Positions 1 through 7,692 of a DNA stretch of 33,608 nt are shown here, in pieces; position 1 is the stretch's first letter; each line of letters starts with the position of its first letter. The notes below the pieces were generated by a model that saw only the letters and a list, made by a program, of their open reading frames with translations, searched no databases and was not told the origin of the DNA. This DNA comes from Solirubrobacterales bacterium (GTDB taxonomy: Bacteria; Actinomycetota; Thermoleophilia; Solirubrobacterales; Solirubrobacteraceae): positions 1 through 33,608 of the forward strand of contig JAFAYV010000004.1 in NCBI GenBank assembly GCA_019240115.1, read 5' to 3'. The position numbers and the translations under genes were made by a program.

Positions 1-1526
1 CCGCCGAACCCGCCGCCGCCGAACCCGCCGCCGCCGAACCCGCGCCCGCCGCCGAGCGTCCCGGAGCTGCCCGCGCTCGAGCTCGTCGTGCTCGTCCCGA
101 GCGCCGGGAGCGTCTCGGTGACGATGACCTGGTCGCCGGCCCGCAGCCCGCTGGCGATGATCGTCCGCGAGTCGCCGGTGATCCCGGTGACCACCGGGGT
201 GGACACCGTCCTGCCGTTCTCGTCCTGCTGGACGGTGGCGGTCCCGCCGCTCGTGCTGACCGCGCTGCTGGGCACGTTGACGCCGGACCTCTGGGCGGTG
301 ATGATCGACGCCTCGGCGCTCATGCCCGGCTTGACCTGCGGGTTGCCCTGGTCGAGCGTCAGGGTCACGTCGTAGCTGACGACGCCCGAGCTCTCGGTGC
401 CCACGGTCGAGACCGAGCTGACGTGCGCGGCCAGTTCGACGCCGGTGAGCGCCTCCATCGTCACCGTCGCGGCCTGGCCCACCCGGACCTGGGCGATGTC
501 GGACTCGCTGAGCGGCACGACCATCGTCAGCGGGCGGGTGTTCACGATCTCGACCAGTCCGCCGCTCGTAGACGAGGAGCCGCTCGCGGAGCCCAGCGAG
601 CCCGCCGTGGAGGAGCCGGCGCCGGCGCTCGACCCGCCTGAGCCCGAGCTCGAGCCACTCGACGCGCCTGAGCCCGAGCTCGAGCCGCTCGAACCCGCGC
701 CCGAGCCGCCGCCGCCCGACGACGAGCTGCCGCTGCCCGACGAGGCCCCGCTGTTGCCCGAGGAGGTGCCGCTGACGGCCTCGCCGGGCGAGATCGACTC
801 GAGCGACGCCACCGTTCCGCTCGCCGGCGCGTACAGCCGGGTCTCGTCGAGCACCTTCTGGGCGCTGGTGACGTTCGCCTGGGCGCCGTCGACGGACGCC
901 TGCGCCGAGGCGACGGCGCCTGCCTGGGAGGCCTGGGTTGCCGCGGTGTCCTGGGTCGTCGTTGTCGTGGGGGTCGTCGTGGCGGTCTTGCTGCCCGATC
1001 CGGAGCCACTCGTGGCGCCCGATCCGGGGGAGCTGGGCGAGCTCGAGGCGCCTGCAGAGGAGCTGGGCGAGCTCGAGGCGCTTCCCGATCCCGAGGTCGT
1101 CGAGGTCGTCGAGGTCGAGGTGGTCGCGGCCGCCTGTGCGTCCTGCGCGCTGGTCAGCTGGTCCTGCGCCGCGGTGAGGCTCTGCTGCGCCTGGTCGAGC
1201 GTCGCCTGCGCCGCGGACGGGTCCAGCGTGGCGAGCAGCTGGCCGGCCGCGACGTGCTGGCCGACCTTGACGTCGATGTTCTGCAGCGTGCCGGTCGTCT
1301 GAAAGTTGACTGTGTCGTCGGTGGAGGGCTCGACGTTGCCGCTGCCCGACACCGTCGACTGGACGACTCCGTTCGCGGCGGTGACGATCTCGTGCGACCT
1401 CCGGCTCGAACGCGTGGGCGGGCCGAGCGTGAGCGCCGCCGCGACGGCGACGCCGACCGCCGCCAGCGCGATCAGCAGCAGTGGCCACGCGGAGCGGATG
1501 CGGCTTCGCGGCCGGGTCGGTGCCAT
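1..1526 (-). CDS. MacA/HlyD-like efflux periplasmic-adaptor-type protein (partial, C-terminus off the left edge)
   Basis: This is a membrane-anchored adaptor of the RND/ABC (MacA/HlyD) class, expected to couple an ABC exporter to export across the envelope. About 508 residues are visible. They show a transmembrane anchor (about 14-34), the first lipoyl half (74-103, VKVGQHVAAGQLLATLD), a coiled-coil hairpin (104-230), the second lipoyl half (231-256, LYAPASGTVASLESISPGE), a beta-barrel (about 323-395) and a membrane-proximal domain (about 410-470). Two low-complexity inserts are unusual: a Ser/Thr/Pro stretch at the hairpin tip (133-197) and a Ser/Gly stretch (251-322). The visible end is a Gly-Phe repeat (GFGGGG). 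The ATG at 1526 has GGTGAG just upstream; an in-frame GTG at 1535 is an alternative. It lies 33 bp after the sensor kinase, so it is very likely co-transcribed. ABC ATPase and permease genes would be expected beyond the left edge. Confidence 0.88.
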   Translation of the reverse strand, partial: MAPTRPRSRIRSAWPLLLIALAAVGVAVAAALTLGPPTRSSRRSHEIVTAANGVVQSTVSGSGNVEPSTDDTVNFQTTGTLQNIDVKVGQHVAAGQLLATLDPSAAQATLDQAQQSLTAAQDQLTSAQDAQAAATTSTSTTSTTSGSGSASSSPSSSAGASSSPSSPGSGATSGSGSGSKTATTTPTTTTTQDTAATQASQAGAVASAQASVDGAQANVTSAQKVLDETRLYAPASGTVASLESISPGEAVSGTSSGNSGASSGSGSSSSGGGGSGAGSSGSSSGSGASSGSSSGSGGSSAGAGSSTAGSLGSASGSSSTSGGLVEIVNTRPLTMVVPLSESDIAQVRVGQAATVTMEALTGVELAAHVSSVSTVGTESSGVVSYDVTLTLDQGNPQVKPGMSAEASIITAQRSGVNVPSSAVSTSGGTATVQQDENGRTVSTPVVTGITGDSRTIIASGLRAGDQVIVTETLPALGTSTTSSSAGSSGTLGGGRGFGGGGFGGGGFG

Positions 1527-1559
1527 CGTGCTCACCGACGAGTACGGTGGGGCATCGAG

Positions 1560-3035
1560 CTAAGAGTCGGACGTGAGGAGGCTGGGACTTTCCTGAGAGG
1601 CCGCGGCCGTCTCGGCCGCCGGTAGCTCGAGTACGAACGCCGCGCCGCCGCCCGGCGCGTTCTGCGCGTGGATCGTGCCGCCGTGCGCCCGTGCGATCTC
1701 CCGCGCGATCGCCAGGCCCAGACCCGCGCCGCCCCGGCCGCGCCGCCGGCCACGCTCGTTGTGCCAGAACCGCTCGAACAGCTGCTCGGGATCGCCGGCG
1801 GGCAGGCCACCGCCGTGGTCGCGGACCTCGCATACGGCCGTCTGCTCGTGCTGGAGCACGCACAGCTCGACCGGGGTGCCTGGCGGCGTGTGGATGACCG
1901 CGTTGCGCGCGAGGTTGCCGAGCGCGCGGTGAAGCTGCTCGCGATCGCCCATGACGGTCACCTCCTCGGTGACGTGCACGCTCACGTCGCGGTCGGCGGC
2001 GATCGCGCGGGTGTCCTGCGCGACCTGCTCGGTCAGGCGCCGCAGCGCCAGCGGCTCGCGTCGCGGCGCGCGCTCCTCGTCGAGCCGCGCGAGCACGAGC
2101 AGCTCCTCCACGAGCGCGCCCATGCGCGCCGACTCGGCTTCGATTCGCGCCAGCGTGCGTGCCAGCGCCTCGGGATCCTCCGTCGTGGCGCCGATGCGAA
2201 ACAGCTCCGCGTAGCCGCGGATCGCCGCCAGCGGCGTACGCAGCTCGTGCGAGACGTCGGCGAGGAAGCGGCGCAGGCGTTCCTCGCTGCGCTGGCGGTC
2301 GACGAACGCCTGCTCGATCCGGCCGAGCATCTCGTTGAGCGAGCGGGCGAGCCGGCCGACCTCGGTGCGTCCGTCCGGGGGCTCGACGCGGCGGGACAGG
2401 TCGCCGCTGGCGATCTCCGACGCGACTCGGCCGATCCGGGTGAGCGGGCGCAGGCCGATCGTGATCACCACCCAACCGAGCGCCACCATCGCGAGCAGCA
2501 GCCCGCCCGCGGCGATCGCCTCCACCGCGATCAGCCGTCGCAGCGTCTGCTCGGCCTCGGTGATCGGGACGGCGGCGATCAGCGTGTCGCCGTGCTCGCT
2601 GACCGCTGCCGCCCGATAGTGCGTCCCGTCCCGCGCGCTCACGTCGAAGAGGTGCAGCGTGGCGCGTGTGGAGCTCGCCGGCGGCTCGGCGGGGAGTCGC
2701 GGCGGGGGGCCGGCGTGCCCGCCATAGGTGAACGTCTCGCGCTCAAGCACCCGGCCGGCCCGGTCGCGCACCTCCCCGTAGGTGCCCGGCGGCAGCTGGG
2801 CGTGCGCTGCCAGCGTGCCCGGAGGGTGGCCGGGGGAGCCGGGGGCGCCGTCGCGCCGGCGCTGCTCGAAGGCGAGCGGGAACAGCGCCGAGCGCACCTG
2901 CCGGTCGACCCGATGAAGCAGGAACGACCGCTGCTCCAGGTAGGTGACCGTCGCCGCCGCGGCCAGGCCGGCGGCGACGAGCGCGACCATCCCCACGAGC
3001 AGCCGCGCCCGGAGCGAGAGGGCCGGCATCGTCAT
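1560..3035 (-). CDS. Sensor histidine kinase (HAMP-HisKA-HATPase)
   Basis: Membrane sensor kinase of 491 aa, partner of the OmpR-type regulator encoded just upstream. TM1 is at about 10-30, followed by an extracytoplasmic sensor segment of about 135 residues and TM2 at about 168-193. The HAMP linker follows (195-247). The dimerisation/phosphoacceptor domain has DVSHELRTP with His263. The ATPase domain has the N box (NLARNAV, about 374-380), the G1 box DHGGG (406-410) and the G2 box GAGLG (436-440). Its ATG overlaps the regulator's stop by 4 bp (ATGA), so the two are translationally coupled. The last codons contain a copy of a putative operator (1582-1597) that would lie upstream of the adaptor gene. 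The C-terminal tail beyond residue 473 is not part of the kinase fold, so it is free to carry this DNA signal. The ligand is unknown. Confidence 0.95.
   Translation of the reverse strand: MTMPALSLRARLLVGMVALVAAGLAAAATVTYLEQRSFLLHRVDRQVRSALFPLAFEQRRRDGAPGSPGHPPGTLAAHAQLPPGTYGEVRDRAGRVLERETFTYGGHAGPPPRLPAEPPASSTRATLHLFDVSARDGTHYRAAAVSEHGDTLIAAVPITEAEQTLRRLIAVEAIAAGGLLLAMVALGWVVITIGLRPLTRIGRVASEIASGDLSRRVEPPDGRTEVGRLARSLNEMLGRIEQAFVDRQRSEERLRRFLADVSHELRTPLAAIRGYAELFRIGATTEDPEALARTLARIEAESARMGALVEELLVLARLDEERAPRREPLALRRLTEQVAQDTRAIAADRDVSVHVTEEVTVMGDREQLHRALGNLARNAVIHTPPGTPVELCVLQHEQTAVCEVRDHGGGLPAGDPEQLFERFWHNERGRRRGRGGAGLGLAIAREIARAHGGTIHAQNAPGGGAAFVLELPAAETAAASQESPSLLTSDS
1582..1597 (-). promoter_or_regulatory. 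Putative response-regulator operator, copy 2
   Basis: Read on the minus strand this is CTCAGGAAAGTCCCAG. It matches the sequence in front of the regulator gene (3759-3774) at 15 of 16 bases. It sits inside the 3' end of the kinase gene, 56 bp upstream of the adaptor ATG, where an internal promoter for the export genes would be useful. That it is an operator is inferred from the duplication and from its positions. Confidence 0.5.
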
Positions 3036-3718
3036 CGCGGCGGCAGCTTCAGCGCATAGCCGACGCCGCGCACGGTGTGGAGCAGCGGGGGCCCCGGCCC
3101 GACGGCCAGCTTGCGTCGCAGATAGCTGATGTAGGTCTCCAGCACCCGCGCGTCGCCGCCGAAGTCATAGCTCCACACATGGTCAAGCAGCTGGGCGCGC
3201 GTGAGCGCACGGCGCGGGTTGCTCATCATGTAGCGCAGCAGCCGGTACTCGGTCGGCGTGAGATGCAGCGGCTGGCCCGCCCGGGTCACCTCTCGCGCGT
3301 CATCGTCCAGAACGATGTCGGCGAACGTCAGCACGCTCGGCGCCGCGACGCCGCTGTTCCCGCGTCGGAGCATGTTGCGCACCCGCGCGATCAGCTCCTC
3401 GAGACTGAACGGCTTGGTCACGTAGTCGTCGCCGCCGGTCGTCAGCCCGCGCACCTTGTCGGCCGTCGTCCCCCGCGCGCTGAGATAGAGGATCGGCACG
3501 CTGGCGCCCTCGGTCGCGATCGCACGCGCGACGTCGAACCCCTCCATGTCGGGCAGCATCACGTCCAACACCATCGCGTGCGGGTGCCAGTCACGAACCC
3601 GCGCCAGCGCGACGGCACCCGTTTCGGCGCTCAGAACGTCGTAGCCGTGGTGGCGCAGCGCCATCGAGACGACATCGACGATGCTCGGCTCGTCGTCGAC
3701 GACCAGCACCCGGGGCAT
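3032..3718 (-). CDS. OmpR/PhoB-family response regulator
   Basis: Two-component DNA-binding regulator of 228 aa. The receiver domain has the acidic pair D8-D9, the phosphoacceptor D52 (MVLDVMLP), S80 (ILYLSA) and K102 (VTKPF). The C-terminal winged helix shows LTPTEYRLLRYMMSNPRR, then the recognition-helix region ending in the LETYISYLRRKL and TVRGVGY motifs. The frame is open to an ATG at 3790. I prefer the ATG at 3718, which starts MPRVLVVDDEP, is preceded by GGCGAG, and gives the usual family length; the longer start adds 24 arginine-rich residues with no family match. It is first in an operon with the kinase (4-bp overlap) and the adaptor. It probably regulates itself through the site at 3759-3774. 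Confidence 0.95.
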   Translation of the reverse strand: MPRVLVVDDEPSIVDVVSMALRHHGYDVLSAETGAVALARVRDWHPHAMVLDVMLPDMEGFDVARAIATEGASVPILYLSARGTTADKVRGLTTGGDDYVTKPFSLEELIARVRNMLRRGNSGVAAPSVLTFADIVLDDDAREVTRAGQPLHLTPTEYRLLRYMMSNPRRALTRAQLLDHVWSYDFGGDARVLETYISYLRRKLAVGPGPPLLHTVRGVGYALKLPPR

Positions 3719-3758
3719 CTCGCCGCCCGGCTCCACGTTGTCATGGTGTCGCCGTCGC

Positions 3759-3774
3759 CTGGGAGTTTCCTGAG
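3759..3774 (-). promoter_or_regulatory. Putative response-regulator operator, copy 1
   Basis: Minus-strand sequence CTCAGGAAACTCCCAG, 41 bp upstream of the preferred regulator start. It contains two related half-sites (CTCAG and CTCCCAG) on one face, as expected for the tandem binding of OmpR-family proteins. The near-identical copy at 1582-1597 supports a regulatory role. This is an inference; no binding data are available. Confidence 0.5.
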
Positions 3775-3960
3775 CGTCAGGTGAGAACAACCGAAGAGGG
3801 CCGGCCAGCAGCTGGGGGCGGGCGGACGCGGCGCCGAGCTCGACTACGCTGACTTACGGTTCGTTCACCAAGTCGTTAGCTGTCCGATGCGAGCGGGGGC
3901 AGACTCGTGAGCGGGAGAGGTGACTGCTCAGGCCCGCCGGCGACCCTGGAGGTAGCAACG

Positions 3961-6237
3961 ATGGCCACGACGTCGAAACCTTCCGTCCGTACGGGGCCTG
4001 CCGTCGTCACTCGCGCACGTTTGAGGTCGCTCGTCACCGGGCGTCCGGAGGACCCGTGGTGGTCGCGCCCCGGGCTCATCGCGGTGGGGGCGCTCGCCGG
4101 TGGGCTCGTCTTCTGGGCGCTGACGGTGAGCGGCTACGCCAACTCCTGGTATGCCGATGCCGCGCTCGCGGCGAGCCGGAGCTGGAAGGCGTTCTTTGAC
4201 AACGCGGCGGATCTCAGCGGCGTGGTCACGCTCGACAAGGGACCGTTGTCGGACTGGATGATGGGCCTGTCCGGGCGGATCCTCGGGTTCAGCTCGTTCA
4301 GCATGCTGTTGCCCGATGCGCTGTGCGGGGTCGCTTCCGTGGTGCTCTTGCACAACGTCGTGCGCCGGACCCTCGGGCACCGGGCGGCGCTGCTCGCCGC
4401 GCTGACGCTCGCGCTGTCGCCGGTGAGCGTCGTGATGGCCCGCTACAACAATCCCGACGCGCTGCTCGCCCTGCTGCTCGTCGCCGCCGCCTGGGCGCTC
4501 GTCCGCGCGATCGAGTCGGGGCGCCTGCGCCACATCCTGCTGTGCGGTGCGTTCGTCGGTTTGGCGTTCAACACGAAGATGCTCGAGGCCTACATCATCG
4601 TGCCGGGTCTTGCCGTCGCGTTCCTGATCGCGAGCCGGGGTGGCCTGCGGCGGCGCATCGGCCATCTGCTCGCCGGCGGCGTGGTCATGATCGTCGTGAG
4701 CTTCGCGTGGTTCGGGACGATGATGCTGATCCCGGCGGCGAGCCGGCCGTTCGTCGACAGCACGACGAACGACTCGTGGTTCTCGCTTATCTTTGGCTAC
4801 AACGGGCTGTCGCGCCTGACCGGGGGCGGCCGGGGCGGGTTCGGCGGCGCGGGAGCGGGTCGACGGCTCAGCGGCGGGGCGCAGGAGCTGTTCGGCGGCC
4901 GGCACTTCGGCGCGGGCGGGTTCGGGGGGTTGCGAAGCTCGACCGGACTGACCCGCCTGTTCACCGGCGCCGATGTCGGCGGTCAGATCGGCTGGCTGCT
5001 CTTGTTTGCGCTCGCCGGGCTGATCGCCGGCCTGTGGGCGACGCGGCGGGCGGCGCGCGAGGACCGGGCACGGGCCGCGTATGTCATGTCGGGCCTGTGG
5101 GCGCTGGCGGGCTTTGTCGTGTTCAGCTTCGCGCAGGGCACGTTCCATCCCTATTACACGAGCGCGATGGCGCCCGCCGTCGCGGTGCTGGCCGGCGGCG
5201 GCGCGGTCCTGCTGTTCGATCGCGCCCGCACCGGCTGGGGCTGGGCGGCGGCGCTCGCCGCAGCCGTGGCCGCGACGGCGGTCGTGAGCTTCCTGCTCCT
5301 GGGCGATACGCCGTCGTTCATCCCGTGGTTGCGCTGGGCGGTGCTCGCCGCGGGCGCGCTCTCGGTGCTCGCCGTCCTCCTGCTCGGGGCGGGCCTTCAC
5401 CGCTCGAGCTCATCCGGTGGGCGCCGCTCGCGCCGAGCGGTGTTCGCGCTGGCGCTCGGCGGCAGCCTGGTGGCACTGCTCGCCGGTCCCACCGCCTACT
5501 CGATCGCCACGCTCGGGCACGGGCAGACCGGGAGCAATCCGGCCGCCGGCCCGGCGAGCGCCGTCGCGGCGGGCGGCTTCGGTCGCGCCTCTCAGACCGC
5601 CGGCGACCTCGCACCGAGCTCTGCCGCCGCACGCGGCGGTGCGGCCGGTGACGTGACGAGCAGAGCCCTCGTTGACTATCTCGTGGCCCACCGCGACGGG
5701 GCGAGGTACCTGGTCGCCGCGACCGGCTCACAGACGGCCGCGCCGATCGCGCTGGCGACCGGCGACCCGGTGATCACCATGGGCGGCTTCATGGGCTCCA
5801 CTCCGGCGCCGACCGTGCCCCAGCTCCGGGCGTTCATCGCCAAGGGCGAGCTTCGCTACGTGATCGTCGGCGGAGGGTTCGGTGGCTTCGGCGGGTTCGG
5901 TCAAGGCTCGGCGGGCCCTGGCGGGTCCGGCGGCGATGTCGGCGGCCGTCCGAGCGGTGGGTCCAGCGGGGCGAGTCTGGGTCTGAGCGAGCTGTTCGGC
6001 TCGCCCGACCACGACGGCGGCGGGTTCGCCGGCGGCGCGAGATCGAGCGCGACGACGGCGCTGACGGCATGGGTGAGGTCAAGCTGCCAGGCCGTCACGG
6101 TTCCCGGCTACTCGACGTCGCCGAGCGCGTCGGCCGGCGCCGGCTCGACCGGTGGCGGCGGCGCCAGCACGACGCGCGGCCGGGCGGGCGGCAGCCTGTA
6201 CCTGTGCACTCGGGCAGACGCCACCGGTGCGCCGTAG
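3961..6237 (+). CDS. Family 39 (ArnT/PMT-like) membrane glycosyltransferase
   Basis: Polytopic transferase of 758 aa from the polyprenyl-phosphate-sugar-dependent GT-C fold. It is expected to move a lipid-linked sugar onto an extracytoplasmic acceptor. After a cytoplasmic N-terminus and TM1 comes the first outer loop with SWYADAALAAS and TLDKGPLSDW, typical of the family and carrying the likely catalytic Asp. About a dozen hydrophobic helices follow. A glycine-rich insert (GGGRGGFGG, roughly residues 283-325) lies in an outer loop. The C-terminal soluble domain (LVDYLVAHRDGARYLVAATGS onward) contains more GFGG runs and ends with a Cys pair (SSCQAV and LYLCTR). The frame is open from GTG 3907, but ATG 3961 has GGAGGT at ideal spacing, so I start there. 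It is divergent from the two-component operon and convergent with 6278-6670. Acceptor and sugar are unknown. Confidence 0.9.
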   Translation: MATTSKPSVRTGPAVVTRARLRSLVTGRPEDPWWSRPGLIAVGALAGGLVFWALTVSGYANSWYADAALAASRSWKAFFDNAADLSGVVTLDKGPLSDWMMGLSGRILGFSSFSMLLPDALCGVASVVLLHNVVRRTLGHRAALLAALTLALSPVSVVMARYNNPDALLALLLVAAAWALVRAIESGRLRHILLCGAFVGLAFNTKMLEAYIIVPGLAVAFLIASRGGLRRRIGHLLAGGVVMIVVSFAWFGTMMLIPAASRPFVDSTTNDSWFSLIFGYNGLSRLTGGGRGGFGGAGAGRRLSGGAQELFGGRHFGAGGFGGLRSSTGLTRLFTGADVGGQIGWLLLFALAGLIAGLWATRRAAREDRARAAYVMSGLWALAGFVVFSFAQGTFHPYYTSAMAPAVAVLAGGGAVLLFDRARTGWGWAAALAAAVAATAVVSFLLLGDTPSFIPWLRWAVLAAGALSVLAVLLLGAGLHRSSSSGGRRSRRAVFALALGGSLVALLAGPTAYSIATLGHGQTGSNPAAGPASAVAAGGFGRASQTAGDLAPSSAAARGGAAGDVTSRALVDYLVAHRDGARYLVAATGSQTAAPIALATGDPVITMGGFMGSTPAPTVPQLRAFIAKGELRYVIVGGGFGGFGGFGQGSAGPGGSGGDVGGRPSGGSSGASLGLSELFGSPDHDGGGFAGGARSSATTALTAWVRSSCQAVTVPGYSTSPSASAGAGSTGGGGASTTRGRAGGSLYLCTRADATGAP

Positions 6238-6277
6238 TGACGTCGGGGGTCGGGAATCAGCCAGGTGGCGGGCGTCG

Positions 6278-6670
6278 TCAGAGGGCGTCCAAGCCGCCGT
6301 CGAAGACGCCTTCGATGACCTCGATGGCGTCGGCCTCGGATGCTCCGGCCGGCGTGAAGGTCGCCCGCCAGTCAACCACCGAGCCCCCGCCTTCGCCGTC
6401 GCGGACCGCGATCGTGGCCTCATAGTCTGAGACCGGCAGCGGCCCCGGATCCAGGATGCGGTACGTGTAGGAGCTGTCGGTCTGAGCCACGCGACGCTCG
6501 ACGACCTTGGCGCCGTCGGGCAGCGCCAGCTCGCGAACCTCGCCGTCCTCCTGGGGCGTGCACCGGGCGATGCCCGGGTGCCACGCGGCGACGCCCTGAA
6601 AGTCCCCGATCCGTCCCCACATTTGTTGCGCCGTCACGTCGAAGCGCTTTGACCGCTCCACCTCCGCCAT
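6278..6670 (-). CDS. START-like (SRPBCC) small-molecule-binding protein
   Basis: Soluble protein of 130 aa with the polyketide-cyclase/Bet v1-like fold. It opens with a beta strand (EVERSKRFDVTAQQMW), then the helix-helix segment (IGDFQGVAAWHPGIARCT), an antiparallel sheet (VRELALPDGAKVVERRV, SYTYRILDPGPLPVSDYEATI) and a long C-terminal helix (ASEADAIEVIEGVFDGGLDAL). It resembles the SRPBCC proteins that follow the pattern WxxIGDFxGxxxWHP. The ATG has AGGGAG 7 bases upstream. The family binds hydrophobic ligands or acts as cyclase/dehydratase, but no ligand can be deduced here. It stands alone, convergent with the GT39 gene. Confidence 0.85.
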   Translation of the reverse strand: MAEVERSKRFDVTAQQMWGRIGDFQGVAAWHPGIARCTPQEDGEVRELALPDGAKVVERRVAQTDSSYTYRILDPGPLPVSDYEATIAVRDGEGGGSVVDWRATFTPAGASEADAIEVIEGVFDGGLDAL

Positions 6671-7277
6671 GCCGTCTCCCTTGCTGTCGTCGAGAACCGA
6701 GGCCGAAGGCTACACGGGGCGGGACGGGCGTGGCGATTGCCGCATCTCGTGATCCCATGGCCGGCCGAGGCGGCCACGACGTCGCGGGATGTCCCACGGG
6801 CGAGCAGGAACCCCGGCGCTCGGGTGCCGTGAGCATCATCATGGGGCGCGCGACGCGTCGCTGGCGGCCAGGAGTCGGTGGAGCGTTGTCGACCAGACGG
6901 ATCCGTCCGGGTCAGAAGGGCAGATCGTCTTGCCGGGCCCGCGACGCTCGAGCAGCTCGAGGAGCACGGCGCGCAGCCGAGGCTGTTGGGAGGCTTCGTC
7001 TTCGCCACCCGCGTCGGCGGCCATGAGTTTCAGGGTCTCGACCTCCTGCGACCGGTGCCGACGGACTCGTCACTGACGGGTCCTCGGCACCTCTACCGTC
7101 CGCGCGGGGCTCATCGGCCCCTCGTCGCGCAGCAGCCGCCCCCCGCACGGGCCTGAGCGATCAAGAGCGCGAGCAAGCCGCCAGGCGGAGCCGAGGTCAG
7201 GATCGAGATCGAGCACCCGACCTGCTCCGTGCTGCGAGCGCGCTCCCCGTCAATGCGACGGCCGTCGTGGGAGATGG
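6671..7277. other. About 600 bp with no intact gene
   Basis: This stretch separates the START-like gene from the zinc-ribbon gene. Apart from the possible DUF3253 relic at 6840-7024, I see no frame with convincing protein character. The right end runs into the hairpin at 7297-7340. Confidence 0.5.
6840..7024 (-). pseudogene. Possible truncated DUF3253-like gene
   Basis: Minus-strand reading from an ATG at 7024 gives a peptide of about 61 aa whose middle (LRAVLLELLERRGPGKTICPS) strongly resembles the start of DUF3253 proteins. In that family the segment is followed by a Val-Ala-Arg helix and a conserved Trp-Arg segment of about 50 more residues. Here the match stops right after ICPS, and the frame ends about 23 residues later without the remaining family motifs. 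No other frame downstream restores them. I read it as a decayed or truncated copy. A short functional protein is possible. The start has only a distant AGGAGG (17 bases away). Confidence 0.4.
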
Positions 7278-7487
7278 TCACGGGAGCCGTTGCTCAGTCG
7301 TCAGCACCGGCTCGTCTGCTGATGAGCCGGTGCTGACGACACCGCGACGACGGGCTGCCGAGCTGGTCTGGAACATCGGGATGCTGATGCCGGCGCGTCC
7401 CAGGCAGCGTGGGCAGCGCTCGAGCGTCAGGTTGCTGGTGCGAACGTGGATTTTGAGGCCGCAGCGCGGACAGTTCAGGTAGGTCAT
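7278..7487 (-). CDS. Small zinc-ribbon protein
   Basis: A 69-aa protein. The first 30 residues hold two Cys pairs (CPRCGLKIHVRTSNLTLERCPRC), a classic four-Cys zinc ribbon that would bind one zinc ion, followed by a short basic tail. GAGGAG lies a few bases upstream of the ATG at 7487, supporting this start. The last 20 or so residues (VVSTGSSADEPVLTTEQ) are encoded by a perfect 17-bp inverted repeat (7297-7340), so the natural tail may have been replaced or extended by this DNA. The function of such short zinc ribbons is unknown. Confidence 0.7.
   Translation of the reverse strand: MTYLNCPRCGLKIHVRTSNLTLERCPRCLGRAGISIPMFQTSSAARRRGVVSTGSSADEPVLTTEQRLP
7297..7340. repeat. Perfect 17-bp inverted repeat with a 10-nt loop
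   Basis: Arms 7297-7313 and 7324-7340 are exactly complementary (GTCGTCAGCACCGGCTC in the left arm) around the loop GTCTGCTGAT. It overlaps the 3' end of the zinc-ribbon gene. It has no T-tract in either direction, so it may be a non-canonical terminator or a remnant palindromic element. Confidence 0.8.
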
Positions 7488-7692
7488 CGGCTCCTCGAGC
7501 AGGCTTCGGCACTAGCGAGGCACCGCAGCATTCCGTCAGCGAGACGCTGCCGACCCATCAAACGAACACGCAGCCAAGCACCCTCGTAAGAGAACGCACA
7601 ACCGCACCGCGGATCCTACCGATGGCGAACCGAGGTGGGCGCCGCGCGTTCCGGGAAACGTCGCAGCGTCCGGCCAAACCCTCGCTCGGCGG

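Noticed and set aside
397-1302. A plus-strand proline/glutamate-rich protein
   Set aside because: It is the mirror of the Ser/Gly-rich adaptor on the minus strand, which has the real domains, signals and operon position.
3928-5400. A minus-strand open frame of 490 codons under the GT39 gene
   Set aside because: Arginine, glutamate and glutamine-rich shadow of the membrane protein.
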